DNA of 64,000 nt from Clytia hemisphaerica (GCA_902728285.1 CACVBU010000693.1:280600-344599); one strand, 5' to 3'. Positions 49,105 through 61,616 are shown, counted from the stretch's first letter. Program-made: numbers and translations. Notes: a model not told the origin generated them from the sequence alone.

Positions 49105-50325
49105 AACTGTTGTTTAATTTTTAAGAACTAATAAACAAAGGTAATATCACCGTCTATCAAAAGTTATTTATTGGATTCTTTAAGCAAATGCTTATATAAG
49201 AAAAATGAATATGCTCATATTGTGCGCCATCTCTTGTTTATTTTGTAAGAGCTAATTACCGAAAGGTATATTACCGTCTATCAAGAGTTATTGATTTGAT
49301 TCTTATAAAGTAAATGCTTATAAGAAAAATAAATATGCTCATAATGAATGTGCGCCGTCCCTCGATTACTTTGTAAAAACTAATTACCGAAAGGTATATC
49401 ACCGTCTATCGAGAGTTATTGATTTGATTCTTATAAAGTAAATGCTTATAAGAAAAATAAGTAAGCTCATATTGTGCGCCATCCCTTGTTTACTTTGTAA
49501 GAACTAATTACCGAAAGGTATATTACCGTCTATCAAGAGTTATTGATTTGATTCTTATAAAGTGTATGCTTATAAGAAAAATAAGTCAGCTCATATTGTG
49601 CGCCATCCCTTGTTTACTTTGTAAGAACTAATTACCGAAAGGTGTATTACCGTCTATCAAGAAATATTAATTTGATTCTTATAAAGTAAATGCTTATAAG
49701 AAAAATAAATGAGCTCACATTGTGCCTCCGTTCCTTGTTTACTTTGGAACAACTAATTACCGAAAACTATATCACCGTCTATCAAGAGTTATTGATTTGA
49801 TTCTTATAAAGTAAATGCTTATAAGAAAAATAAGTAAGCTCATATTGTGCGCCATCCCTTGTTTACTTTGTAAGAACTAATTACCGAAAGGTATATTACC
49901 GTCTATAAAGAGTTATTGATTTGATTCTTATAAAGTATATGCTTATAAGAAAAATAAATATGCTCATATTGTGCGCCATCCCTTGTTTACTTTGTAAGAA
50001 CTAATTACCGAAAGGTATATCACCGTCTATCAAGAGTTATTGATTTGATTCTTATAAAGTATATGCTTATAAGAAAAATAAATATGCTCATATTGTGCGC
50101 CATACTTTGTTTACTTTGTAAGAACTAATTACCGAAAGGTATATCACCGTCTATCAAGAGTTATTGATTTGATTCTTATAAAGTATATGCTTATAAGAAA
50201 AATAAATACGCTCATATTGTGCGCCATACTTTGTTTACTTTGTAAGAACTAATTACCGAAAGGTATATTACTGCCTATCAAGAGTTATTGATTTGATTCT
50301 TATAAAGTATATGCTTATAAGAGAA
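49105..50325. repeat. Tandem satellite, about 124 bp x 10
   Basis: The anchor ACCGTCTATCA (or a close variant) recurs at about 49149, 49273, 49401, 49524, 49649, 49774, 49898, 50022, 50146 and 50270, a period of 122-128 bp. Each unit has TTGTTTACTTTGTAAGAACT, AATTACCGAAAGGTATAT, TTGATTTGATTCTTATAAAG and ATGCTTATAAGAAAAATAA, then GCTCATATTGTGCGCCAT. The first unit is the most diverged. No ORF runs through it. Confidence 0.9.
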
Positions 50326-52212
50326 TAAAGAAAAAATCAAAACTGTGGAGCTAAAGACAGAAAGATATATGACGTAATCCAAAGAAAACCCAGGAAAATC
50401 GTCCGTGGTTATACGAGCGTGTAATTTGTAAATTAAATTTAGTGAGTTGGTCCACCGTATCAAGCACTTTCGTTTTCTAATTTTTTTTCCGATGACACCG
50501 CCGCCGCGAAAGGCTATTGTAATACTTTCGCTAAGCGAAATTAACAAATCTCGAACTTTCAAAATGAAAACCATTCGTTACCTTTATCTAAACTAATTGA
50601 AAAGTGAAAAATCGAGTTCACAAGAAAAGTTCCCTATTAATGGTCTACTACTGTCAAAGTCCCCTATAAAGAATTTGTTAACAAACAGTGTTTGAAGATA
50701 ATCATCAAAAAATTTGTCACAAAAATTATGTGTAGAGACACAATATCACCACATTCAAGGTTTTCAAGGTAAAAGAAGGCGAGGGAAGGAAGCAAAGTCT
50801 CTAGACTGGACATTCCAAAAACCGGCTGAAATTTTGGGCAGGCGTTGAAAGTCAGGGAAGTGAAGTGACGCCCAATAAGGTATTCCTGACAGCTTTTAAA
50901 GGAAAATTTATAGCTTTCCAGGTATCTAAGAAATAGTATTTTCAAAAAAAAATTCATAGGGACAAGAAACGAATCTCTATTTTTATCCTAGTGAAGCTGG
51001 AGTTTTATTTTCCACCTTTATTTAGGATTACCTAACAGAAAGACTCTAGATAATTAAAGTCATCTTTAGATAACTAAAGTTATCAAAAAACGTTCGAAAA
51101 ATTGTCTAAAAATCATCCAAAGTAGTTTGTAATCGATATACCGGATTTATGAGAAAAAATCCCATTAAACCCCTGTAAATCAAATCAACTCACGTCAGTT
51201 AAAAATTGGCTGTCATTTGGAAATCCAATTAGCGAGAAGACACCAAATGGTTAGGAATAGTTGATTTGAGTAATGACTTTTAGACAGACATCTTGTTTTG
51301 CGGCAGATTAGTGAGCGATTAAAATCTCTTTAATTGCGTCCGGAACCTTTTATCTTATGACAAGCGGACAGGTTATAAATCATATTAAATAAACCGCCAA
51401 CTAATTGTACAAAATAGGGAACAAATTGTGCTATTAAGGATTTTTTTGTAATTAAAATAGTTCATCTTTTCTTTTCTGGTTTTTAAAAAAGTTTGCTTAC
51501 TCATGCCCTTGAATATTTACGCATGCGCTTTACAGTATCAATTAAAATTACAATCTGTCAAAAGTAGAAAATCTAGTAAATTCATATAATACCGCCTAAG
51601 GAAAAAACGGCCACAACGCTAATTGTAAGGTATTAAGTCAATGGAGTCAATCAGTGGTTAGGAACTGGAGATTCTTTTTGGTAATACTAAAATATTATAA
51701 AACACTGCGGCCATTATTGGCTCTATTGGTCATTGGCTATTTACGTGCTGTGCTTATTGGCAGCAAAAATCTACTAAACGAGGAAATTCAAGATAGATTG
51801 GTTTCTTAAAATTCTATGTTACAAAAAAGAGATTAAAAGTAGTAAAAAATGTTGACCTCGTAATATCTGAGCTCGTAATATCTGAGAGGTCATGAAATAA
51901 AATGCTAAAAGTTGTCTAAAATCTTTACATAAAATGATGTGAAAATACTTACTAGTGTCTTTAAAATGTGTTCGGTGAGCACCACATATGAATAAAATTC
52001 AGTACTAAAAGTGTTTTAAAATCCGGCAATTCTGTAATGTTGTAGAATTATGACGTCATGGTCGAACAAGATAACGTCAGCATTACGTAAGAGTTCGGTT
52101 GGTGTCCATATGAAAGTACATACAAATATCTACTGTGTGAAGCAGCTTTGATAGAAAAAATCCCTTAATAAATGTTTTTGTTTTGGTAATGGTGTGTGTA
52201 AGTGTAGGTATT
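50326..52212. other. Spacer between the satellite and innexin
   Basis: AT-rich spacer that should include the innexin 3' UTR. No exon, RNA gene or clear repeat was identified. Minus-strand frames of about 97 codons at 50278-50574 and 50664-50957 show no recognisable features. Confidence 0.35.
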
Positions 52213-54704
52213 TTACAATTGTGCAACATCGTTTAAGAGTTTTTGACTTGGTCCGTACGGGTTCATTTTTTGATCCTCAGGTGCATATCCGTTGTTGCCC
52301 TGGAAACGATCTAATCTCTCTTCCTTCAATTTGCGGATCAACCGACCGTAGACCGGCAAGTTTTTCTTACGGACATACTCGAGATATTCACATTCCCGTA
52401 AGGTTAAGGATTGGTAGACGCGTCTAGCCTGTGAGCCTTGAGATAAGAAACATGTGATGGTGACTAAATGGTCGACCACTTGCATGATGAATCCAATACA
52501 ACTAACAATCATACCGAAGATGAATAAAAACCACAAGACAATCAAAACGTATTGGTATAAGACATTCTGAGAGATTTCGCAAACGAATTTGTGTGTATTG
52601 AACAAGTGGTGTTTGATATCTTTGCTCAGTTCCAAAACTTCACAGAAACCGAATGTTGGAAGCATGATTTCTCCAGGTCTCAATCGTTTGCGTCCAGCAG
52701 TATAATCATAAGCTTTGCTATTGCTTTGTTTGCTCCAGTTAATCCATTCGGTACCGTATCTTCGGAAGTCACCATTCAACAGGTTGTCCGTTGCAACAAA
52801 GGCAATCACGTTAACGACGAGATAACAAATCTTACAGAAAATGTTCGCAAATAATCTCAATCGCATGCGCATTGGGGGGTTGATCTGGTAGTTGAAGTAA
52901 TTCTTGACAATTCCATCAATGTCTGGTTCGACAGCTTTGATGCTACTTTTCAAACTGATTAGATCTGTGTTGATGTATCGGAACAAGACATAAGGGAGAT
53001 AATAAAGGAAACCAATGACAGCGATGTAGAAGGGAAACCATTGATATTGGAGATAAAAGGTTTTCTCCAATGGCTCACATTGAGCATTTGTTTCAGTTTC
53101 GCAAAGAGCACCATTCATCATACCATCTTCTTTAAGATTTCTTGGGATACCATAATAAGCCATCTTTCCTTGGACCATAGGTAAGTCACGGTAAACGTAG
53201 AAGCCTAATGAAAAGCAAAGAATTGCAAGTTTAATATCATCAAAATACGGACAAGAATGAGTCTAATATGATATTGAGTAATCATCAGATGTGACTGTAC
53301 TGAGGTCTGAGAATGCACAATAGTGTACGTTTACATTCCTTGAAATTCCTTCTCTTGGGATTTTATGGAGGCTTTTAAAGCGTATAAAGGTGGTATTCTC
53401 ATTCAATATCAAATTTTTGAATTTATGATAAATCAAAGATATCTATGAAGATTTGATTTCTCAATGTAATGGTTTTTTTTTCTGGTAAAGGTAAATTACA
53501 AAGAGGAAACCATAACAAACTGTGGTGGTTTAGGAGAAAAGGCTGAGGAAGTGACTATTTAAACGCATACTTTCAAAATGTGCTTTTAATTAAACGAAAT
53601 AGTTGACGCAGAAAAAAGGAAATGACTTTGGAAAGTATAATGATGATAACGTAAAAACAGGAGGAAACGACCAAATTTTCGAGTTCAAGTTTCTACCGCA
53701 TTAGCAGTTAAGAAAATTCTTTTGGCTATCGAGTACTTTGTTAGTTTTAGATGGAGCTTTATTCTGACTATTAACTGAGTCTTTTCATTTTCGGACGAAA
53801 ATTCTCTCGAGAATATTGATTTATTAGTTGTGAATCTTTTTAAAAGAATCGATAAACTGACTTGAATTTTCAGGAAATTTTCTTATAAAAAGAAGGTAAA
53901 TTTTTTCGCTTTACAATACACGCACTTTTGAATGATATAACTGTTTCGGCTGCTCTAAATAATGAATCAATCGTAAGAAAATTCAGTATAGTGTTTACAA
54001 ATTTCGTGCTATTCTTTCTGGCTATTGTTCTTTCATTGATAAATGTTTTATTTAACAAGATTTTTCATCTTCATTTTCAAATTTAAATTTTTAAAGAGCG
54101 TTTTTGAAGAAGTTGCTATGACATTACACCACATGTTTTACCGTTATCTTTCGACATTTTTACAATTTAGCGGAGCAAATAAAATCGTCCGAGAAAAAGC
54201 AAATGTATACATATGTAAAAGCCACTAAACCCCTCATTAAAAAAAATCTTAAAACCTGTTAAAACCACCTATTTGAAAAAATAAACATATGATCAAATGA
54301 CTATCAATTCTTTATCTTATCTCCGCTTAGCTAACCAAACTATTTCCCTTCAAATCTTATTCCTTGTGAATTTAAAATTGAGACAAAAAACTGCTACACA
54401 TTCATCTACTGAAAATCTGGTAAATTTCAGAGATAAAAGCACCAAAGTCTAAACACAGTGTAAACAATAAATCATATATACCTTGAATCCAGCAAGCTTC
54501 ATGGACATATCCTTTGTCAATACCAGCAGTGCCAGGGATGACGCATGTCATTGTATCTTTGAACCAATTCAACCCTAACAGCATGCTGGAGACCATTGCC
54601 ATTTTGACCATGAAAATACGGTTAAATTGATCAGTTAGCGAATCATGACGGGCCTTAAATTTGATCTGTAGCAGACCTTTGATACTTCCAGTGATCATCG
54701 ACAT
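52213..54704 (-). CDS. Innexin (gap junction/hemichannel subunit)
   Basis: Four-pass membrane protein of invertebrate gap junctions. Exons: 54704-54482 and 53204-52213, with a GT-AG intron at phase 1 splitting the CWIQ-G motif, giving 404 aa. Transmembrane segments lie near residues 33-49, 131-152 (after the family motif YQW-F-P), 193-215 and 294-319. Extracellular loop 1 has C54 and C71 as expected, plus an extra pair C109 and C117. Loop 2 has C262 and C283, followed by ISQNVLYQYVLIVLWF, the counterpart of the usual INLFNEKI-FLWFW. The C-terminal tail is cytoplasmic. A good acceptor at 54716-54717 just above the ATG suggests a 5' UTR intron. Which innexin ortholog this is cannot be told without comparison. 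Confidence 0.93.
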
Positions 54705-54717
54705 TTTGGTGGTTGCT

Positions 54718-55692
54718 GAGAGTTATATATCGACAAATCCAAGTTTTTGATTTTTTTGAAGAGAAGCGTCTCTCTTCTACTATTTCACACACGCAACCCC
54801 CTTTTGCGTTTCGTGTTACGACGTTTACACACACTGTTTGTGTATGTGCTCACCTGCCTTCTTTGCTGAATGGTTTTTTGGACACTTTAATTTTTTGCCG
54901 CGATTTTAGAGGTGCACCGGGTTGGCGAGTTATCTGAAAAAAGAAATAAAATGTCACATTTATTTCAGGGTATTCAATGTAGATACGGAATATGGAATAT
55001 TAAATGTGATATGTGCATTATAGTATTTTTGATTTTCTAATCAATATCTGATGCCATTTATTCATCTAAACTACGAGTTGGAAACCCAAACCCTCTAAGA
55101 TTATGTTAAAAAGAAACGGTAGAAGAATTTTAAAGCTTGATTTCTAACTTGGTAAAAATATTAAGAAACGCGCTAAAACTTTAAAAAGACCATGAAAGTA
55201 GACGTAAACTAAAGAAATATATAACAAAAAACTTTTAAACCCATTCATTTGGAATTTATAGTAAAGTTAAAGATACAAAAAGAAAGAAAGAAAGAAAGAA
55301 AGAGAAATATTAAAATCATGATTTAAAAACTCGATTTAAAACAACGTAATTACATTCAAATATTACTCAGGAGATTCAACAGAGAAAAAAAACTCGTCAA
55401 AAGTCTTTTCATTTGTACACGTGTAGAAAAGCCACTTTTAAATGGATTTAAAAGGATTGAATGATACCAAATATCGAAACCTCTGACATGATACGGAATT
55501 TTAAAAGGATCGAGAAAAGATTGTTTCATAATCATAAATAAAGGTAACCTCAAAATTCAAACAAAGGGCGTGCAGATAACTTATAATCTTGAATGGTACG
55601 ATTAGATTTTCGAATACCAAGCAATTGTAAATCAACCAACCTCAAAAGTTTGTAAACCATACTATTTGTTTAATTGGTCATTTTTGAGAATG
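54718..55692. other. Upstream region of innexin
   Basis: Probable 5' UTR intron and promoter region of the innexin gene. A (GAAA)n microsatellite is at about 55280-55304. The non-coding first exon could not be placed. Confidence 0.35.
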
Positions 55693-55712
55693 GTTATTTT
55701 AGAGTCTGCTAA

Positions 55713-56098
55713 ATGACGTGCCCTACGTGCCCACGTGCCCTCATTTTTTTGACGTGCCTTCGTGCCCTACGTGCCTTACGTGCCTTCGTGCTCGCGTGCC
55801 TTACGTGCCTACGTGCTCGCGTGCCCTCCGAAATTTTACGTGCCCGACGTGCTTACGTGTTTACGTGCTTGCGTGCCCAAAGTTTTGACGTGCCCTCAAG
55901 TTTTGACGTGCCCTCAAGTTTTGACGTGCCCTCGAATTTTGACGTGCCCTCAAGTTTTGACGTGCCCTCGAATTTCGACGTGCTCTCAAATTTTGACGTG
56001 CCCTCAAATTTTGACGTGCCCTCCAATTTTGACGTGCCCTCCAATTTTGACGTGCCCTCCAATTTTGACGTGCCCTCCAATTTGGACGTGCAAATCAA
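55713..56098 (+). repeat. Left minisatellite terminus of the MULE-like element
   Basis: ACGTGCC-based repeats, changing at about 55880 into 18-bp units. Because 18 is divisible by three, several frames stay open (FDVPSN-type repeats). This does not indicate a protein. The inverted partner is 58336-58738. Confidence 0.85.
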
Positions 56099-56570
56099 CC
56101 AAAACTAAATAAAGAACTTTTCTGATTGGTTGAAAAAAGAGAAAATATGTGAGACGCATGCTATTTACTTTTTATCAGCTGGCTCTCTTTTTATTTCAAG
56201 TTAGGGGATATAGTATTAATTATAAGAACTTTCTGAAATAGGAAGGAATTTTTTAAGATTTTAATAGAGGTATGGCATTAGAAATCCCTTCAAATCTTAA
56301 GCATCACATTGAAATACAACTTGAAATTTTGCACAAAGACAGTCTCATAGTTTTTTGTTTCCTATATAAAAACTTTTTTAATTCGATGCCAAATTTTTTG
56401 GAAATTTCTATTAAAAAATGGTGTATGTTGTCTCCACTTTAAGGAGAATATTTTAAGTAAAACATCATAAAGTCAGTGACGCTGAAAATCTTAAATCCGC
56501 TGACCAAAAAGAAAAGTTTCTTTAAACACCACATTTTCTTATACAAATTGTCTGTGTCTGCACTTTTAAT

Positions 56571-57245
56571 TAAAGTCTGTTCACAATAAGTGTGCACTCT
56601 TTTTTCTTTTACCTATAACTTTTGAAGGAATTCTTCAATCTTTATAAGTTTGGTATCATTGGAAAGATATTAGTAAGTGGAACAATTTGAAATAAAAGTC
56701 TTTAAAAAAATCCTAAAAACGAAGATGAAAATGAAGAAGAAAAAAATGAAGATCTTGTAGAGAAGTGCTATAACTTTCATTTTCACTGGATTCTTTGATC
56801 TTAGGAGATCATCACTGTGAAGAAATTTCACTAAAATATTTATTCAATATAAAGTTATGATACAAAGTTAATAAGTGATTGACCCCAAAAAACAGCAGAA
56901 AACAGCAGAAAACAGCGTTTTTAGACGTCAATCAGCTTATAACTTTGCTTGATATCTTTTGACTGAATGATTATTTTTGAGAAATTTTTTCACAGTGATG
57001 ATGTTCGATAATCAAGGATTCACTTCAGTGAAAATGATAGCTATAGCACCTTTCTACAAGATCTTCATTTTTTTCTTCTTCATTTTCATCTTCATTTTTA
57101 GAATTTGTTTAAAGATTTTTTTATTTCAAATTGATCCACTCACTAATATCTTTCCAATGATACCAAATTTATAAAGATTGAAGAATTCCTTCAAAAGTTA
57201 TAGGTAAATGAAAAAAGAGTGCACACTTATCGTGAATAGACTTTA
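56571..57245. repeat. Large foldback element nested in the MULE-like element
   Basis: Two arms of about 330 bp pair nearly throughout: TAAAGTCTGTTCACAATAAG at the left and the inverse (with few changes) at 57245. The centre is near 56905. The arms contain AAGATGAAAATGAAGAAGA and its inverse. No coding content. Confidence 0.8.
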
Positions 57246-57280
57246 AAAAGAAAATAGTAAATCAACGAGTTTGGAAACTA

Positions 57281-58080
57281 TTCTAGTCGCGAGTTAGGGA
57301 GTTGCTAGTTTCGAGTTGGGGAGTTAAAAAATTACCGGCTACCGAAAAAGAATAACATATATCAAAAGTACGATTTTGAAAGTAAATGTAATATGACTAA
57401 TGAGAGTAATATATAACACACATAATACGTATAATACATATGCCACCTGTAATATGCTTATTGCCTTAAACACGTGCGCTGAGAGGTGAGAGCACGGAGA
57501 GCTATTTTCTACTGTCAATTCATATCCATTTATATTTCCTGCATCACATTGAGTATAAATATAATTCTTGATTAAAGTGACTTTAGAACCATTGTATTTT
57601 ATAATGTGATCAAAATTTTTATTAAAAAGTGTCAATTCCAATGATAAAATGACAAAAGAAAGTGTCATTATTTTTCTAGCTCTATATAAGCTATATCTAA
57701 GACTTTTTTGAGGCTAAGATGACTGTCAACTTATATCCTTTTATACAATAAGCATCGCTTGCAGTATGATCAATATTTTTTGGGGAATTTGTTTGACAAT
57801 AATTGTATTTAAAGATTTTGTCAATATTTTTACAAGAACGTGTCATGTTGTCAGCATTATGACAATCACATAACAGTACTTAGTATTTTGGCTTTGCTAG
57901 CCAGCACCTTACCATTTTCATAATCTTAAAGTCAATAATATGTTTGGTACTGGCTAATTTGAAATTTGTACTTTTGGGCTACATTTGTTTAAATTAGAAA
58001 ATTTTCGGTCGCCCTAAAGTTTTACGAACTCCCCAACTCGAAACTAGCAACTCCCCAACTCCCAAACTCACCAACTAGAA
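57281..58080 (-). mobile_element. Nested 800-bp TIR element with two related short frames
   Basis: TTCTAGTCGCGAGTTAGGGA at the left, and the block GTTGCTAGTTTCGAGTTGGG, are mirrored at 58025-58080. Minus-strand frames inside (57668-57339, and an exon-like piece ending near 57715) share a 37-residue ungapped segment (KYN..., GY-LTV) at about 49% identity. The first frame begins with a hydrophobic stretch. It is not certain that either is expressed. Confidence 0.6.
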
Positions 58081-58335
58081 CATTACATAGACTCTAAATC
58101 AACGATATTCTTATGTGTAAATAAGCGACATTCGAAAACGATGGCTTTCGCGAATATATTCAAGGACTTCAAGGACAATCTTATTAAAAGCTGTGAAGCG
58201 TGTGGTGTACTCAATATGATGATAAGTAAATACGGTGATTTTTGATTTTTACTCTTTTGTCTTTTGTGTCGACTTTTTGCGATTTTTGTGTGCAAAACGA
58301 GGAACAGTTTAACTTCACAGAAGAATTCATAGGAG

Positions 58336-58738
58336 AGTCAAAATTCGAGGGCACGTCGAAATTCGAGGGCACGTCAAAATTCGAGGGCACGTCAAAACTT
58401 GAGGGCACGTCAAAATTCGAGGGCACGTCAAAATTTGAGGGCACGTCAAAATTTGAGGGCACGTTAAAACTTGAGGGCACGTCAAAATTCGAGGGCACGT
58501 CAAAACTTGAGGGCACGTCAAAATTCGAGGGCACGTCAAAATTCGAGGGCACGTCAAAACTTTGGGCACGCAAGCACGTAAGCACGTAGGCACGTCGGGC
58601 ACGTAAAATTTCGGAGGGCACGCGAGCACGTAGGCACGTTGAGCACGTAAGGCACGCGAGCACGAAGGCACGTAAGGCACGTAGGGCACGAAGGCACGTC
58701 AAAAAAATGAGGGCACGTGGGCACGTAGGGCACGTCAT
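58336..58738 (-). repeat. Right minisatellite terminus of the MULE-like element
   Basis: Inverted partner of 55713-56098. It has 18-bp GAGGGCACGTCAAAATT(C/T) units at 58336-58560, then irregular GGCACGT units to the tip. Open frames here are by-products of the repeat. Confidence 0.85.
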
Positions 58739-59504
58739 TTAGCAGACTCGTTATTTTAATATTTTCAATTGAAGTAAAATGAAAAAGTGATTTCACAAAC
58801 AAACATTTCTAAAATATGCTGACATTCAAAGAAATTGTATTTCCATTGATGTTTAGGTGAAAAAGATCATTAATCACAATGCCATCTGTTTGCGAAATGA
58901 ATTGTTCTGAAATCAGTTACATCATTTACGAGAAATGATCAATTTCACCACAACCCTAATTCTGAATAAACGAAACAAATCAAAACAAAAGAAAATGGAA
59001 ACAAAAAAAGCCAAAGAAACAACAACAACAAAAAACAAAGACGAAAAGTAAACAAAAACAAAAATTAACTCACTTTTAGAAAAAATAACAATTTGGACAA
59101 CAGAACAGACTGTATGTCTGACCATAAGAAGGAGAAGTTCTAAACTAAGCAAGAGTCTAAAACTAATGGAAAAAAAATGAAGTCAATAGAACAAAACAAC
59201 AATAAAAGCAATCAATTGTAAAGTTTTACAATAGAGTGTCATCAATGAAAACGATAAAATCACTCCGGTAATGACTGCGTTATACAATAGAGTCTATTGA
59301 ATATGACCAACCGACGCATAATCGATCATAAACCATTCGCATAATGGCTGTTATTAAAAAGCACAAAAGAAGGAATGCTGAAAGCCATCTTATTTTAAAA
59401 GAAAAATGCTTCTTTAAGCATGCTACGATGATTTTTTTTATCGCAAATACAAATCTGACTAAGACGCAGTGAGATGGCACGAAAAGTCTAGATTTTTTAT
59501 AAGA

Positions 59505-60570
59505 TTATACGTTTTTTATAAGAACAAGCTATATAAGAACATGAGCCTTCGATGGCAAAAATGTTAAGAACAAGTTAAGAACATTTTAAAGCTTTACGGA
59601 CTCTTAAAACAGCTAATTTTTTAGGAAAATGGACAAAAATACATAAAAAATGGGGAAAATAAGAACATGTTGTGAACACTTTTAGGCTTGAAACTCTCAA
59701 AAAGTTAAGAACATCCGGAGGCTTCAAAAATTTTCTAATAAAGAATGACGTGTATACACCAAAGAAAAGCTTTTTGAAGCCCTCAGAGTTGGGATGAGCT
59801 GGAGTTTTTATAAGATACTTCACTAATTGGTCATTTGAAGTGATAGAGATGACGCGTTCTTTAGAAAAAGTAACAAAATTGTTTTATTACTAGTTAACGA
59901 CCAACCAAATCAAATAAGAGCTTGTAAAAACTCCAGCTTGTCCCTCAGAGTTGTCTCTTAGTGATCTGTGATCGAGTAGCAGTGACTTTTAAACAAGATT
60001 TCCATGTAAATGAATGCATAGACATATGAACAGTTAGTCATTGTGAGTCTTTCTAACTGTTCATATGTCTGTGGTGAATGGCAGCAAAAAAACTTTAAAT
60101 TCAAACTTGTTCTAGACTAAGTTTATTTGCAGGTTGAATGTATCAGAAAAGTGGTGGTCTTTCTTTTATATTAATCTAATCATTTTTTGAACTGATAAAT
60201 TGGATAAATACATCGTCCTGATAAAATGCGACTTTATATGGTTAGCAAAAGGTTGGAAAGTCTGACCACAGCGTATGGTAGAAAGAAAACAGTCAGGAAT
60301 TTACATCAAAATGAATTGACAGATATTCATAAACATGTTTTTTATAAAACCAAATAACTACATAAGCACATAAAGCTTTGATAGCCAAATTATTAAGAAA
60401 AAGTTTAAGAATATTTAGAGTTTATGGAATCTAAATTTAGAACACCCAATTCCATATAACTACGAATTTCTTAGGAAATTTCACAAAGAAAAATACTCAC
60501 AAAATGGTGAATTAAGTACATTTTTAGGCTCAAAAAGTTGAGAACATATACGAAGGCTTCAAAAATATTG
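59505..60570. repeat. Diverged direct duplication of about 225 bp
   Basis: About 59505-59735 and 60346-60570 share a series of blocks in the same order: TATAAGAACAT/CATAAGCACAT, a GATGGC/GATAGCC block, AAGAACA-type repeats, ACTTTTAGGCT/CATTTTTAGGCTC, AAAAGTTAAGAACAT/AAAAGTTGAGAACAT and GAGGCTTCAAAAAT/AAGGCTTCAAAAAT. Non-coding. Confidence 0.5.
59792..59942. mobile_element. 151-bp hairpin MITE with 11-bp target duplication, copy 2
   Basis: GGATGAGCTGGAGTTTTTAT and GTAAAAACTCCAGCTTGTC are the arms, flanked by CCTCAGAGTTG at 59781-59791 and 59943-59953. It is an inverted copy of 36957-37108, with shared inner blocks such as AAATGACCAAT and its inverse and GGTCGTTA. Confidence 0.85.
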
Positions 60571-61365
60571 ACAAACATCATCACATTTGAATTTATGCCA
60601 GTGAAAAAAGCCCTTACCTTCACAACTCTTTCGGACACCAGACAATTTAGTGCGCTAATCTGATCAATCAAAATAATTTTTTTTCTTTTCTTCGTTCTAA
60701 TTTGCTCTAGAATTTATACTGATTAAGAAAAATAATTGGCGCTCTTAATTGAAAAATAATGACATAGCAAATTACCGAATCACATTTTCATGAAATCAAA
60801 AAGAAATGCAACTCATTAAAATAATTGAAATACGTTACTCCATTGCTTAATCATTACATTACTCTAGAAGTTTGTGCTATAGTCAATATAATATAGTGTA
60901 TGAGAGAGAATATCATTTTTGTTTTTGTCAAATTGAGTTTTTGTCAAAAATCGCTGTCGTTCAATTAACAGTAAATGTACCCTTTGAAGGCTATTTGTAC
61001 AGCTTCGCAACCGTTTTAAAGTTTCGGTCTTTTTCCCCTGATGATGCGTAGTAGTATAGGAAGGCATTTCGCAAATATCAGAGTAGGAAGATATGTATGA
61101 GTATAGATTTGAAAATGTAAGAATTTGATCTTTCAAATTTTTTGATTTTAAGATTCATAAATTTTTTTTCTAATATATTGATCAATTAAAACTGACGGAT
61201 TTATCCCGCTGAAGCGCCCCTTTCATGTGTCCCAATAGCTCAAGCAACAAAAATCTTTAAGTTCCTTACATTAAAAGGCTACAAAGTAACAAAAGTAAAT
61301 CATAATGTGAAATTTTATAGCATCGCAACTCAAAGCGAAAATGCACAATACAAACTCATACAGTA
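60571..61365. other. Unassigned AT-rich stretch
   Basis: No gene, RNA or clear repeat was recognised. Short open frames look like chance. Confidence 0.3.
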
Positions 61366-61616
61366 CAGGGTGTCCCTAATTAAAGTATCGAGTTTGAACA
61401 TGCGATTGAGTAGAAAAGTTTGTGTGTGTTATCGCTAAAATATAAGAACGTTCTGCATCACACAGGCTTATTACAAAAGGTAGTTACAACGTATAAATTA
61501 ATCGTAATGACAAAGAAAAAAGAGGGAGAGCTTAAAATACAATTTTGTGAACACGCACATAAAACTTTCTACTCAATCGCATGTTCAAACTCGGTACTTT
61601 AATTAGGGACACCCTG
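61366..61616. mobile_element. Mariner-like MITE, TA duplication
   Basis: CAGGGTGTCCCTAATTAAAG and its inverse form the ends, with TA at 61364-61365 and 61617-61618. The paired termini run about 50 bp (through CGAGTTTGAACATGCGATTG). 251 bp, no transposase. CAGGGTG ends with a TA target are mariner-type. Confidence 0.85.

Larger units (their letters stand above)
55702..58749. mobile_element. MULE-like element with minisatellite inverted termini
   Basis: Tips GAGTCTGCTAAATGACGTG and the exact inverse at 58749 are flanked by an exact 9-bp duplication GTTATTTTA (55693-55701 and 58750-58758). Each terminus is about 400 bp. The outer half is an irregular run of (T/G)ACGTGCC(C/T) units. The inner half is an 18-bp tandem unit, GACGTGCCCTCAAATTTT and variants, with about a dozen copies per side. 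The interior holds two nested inverted-repeat elements and no transposase. Long termini with a 9-bp duplication suggest a non-autonomous Mutator-like element. Confidence 0.85.

Noticed and set aside
49105-50325. Possible CRISPR-like array
   Set aside because: Unit and spacing are continuous (about 124 bp with no unique spacers) and the context is animal DNA. It is a satellite.
55713-56108. 131-codon frame with FDVPSN repeats (and partners at 58211-58738)
   Set aside because: It is the 18-bp minisatellite read in frame. All frames and both strands stay open because the unit is a multiple of three. No start context or unique sequence supports a protein.
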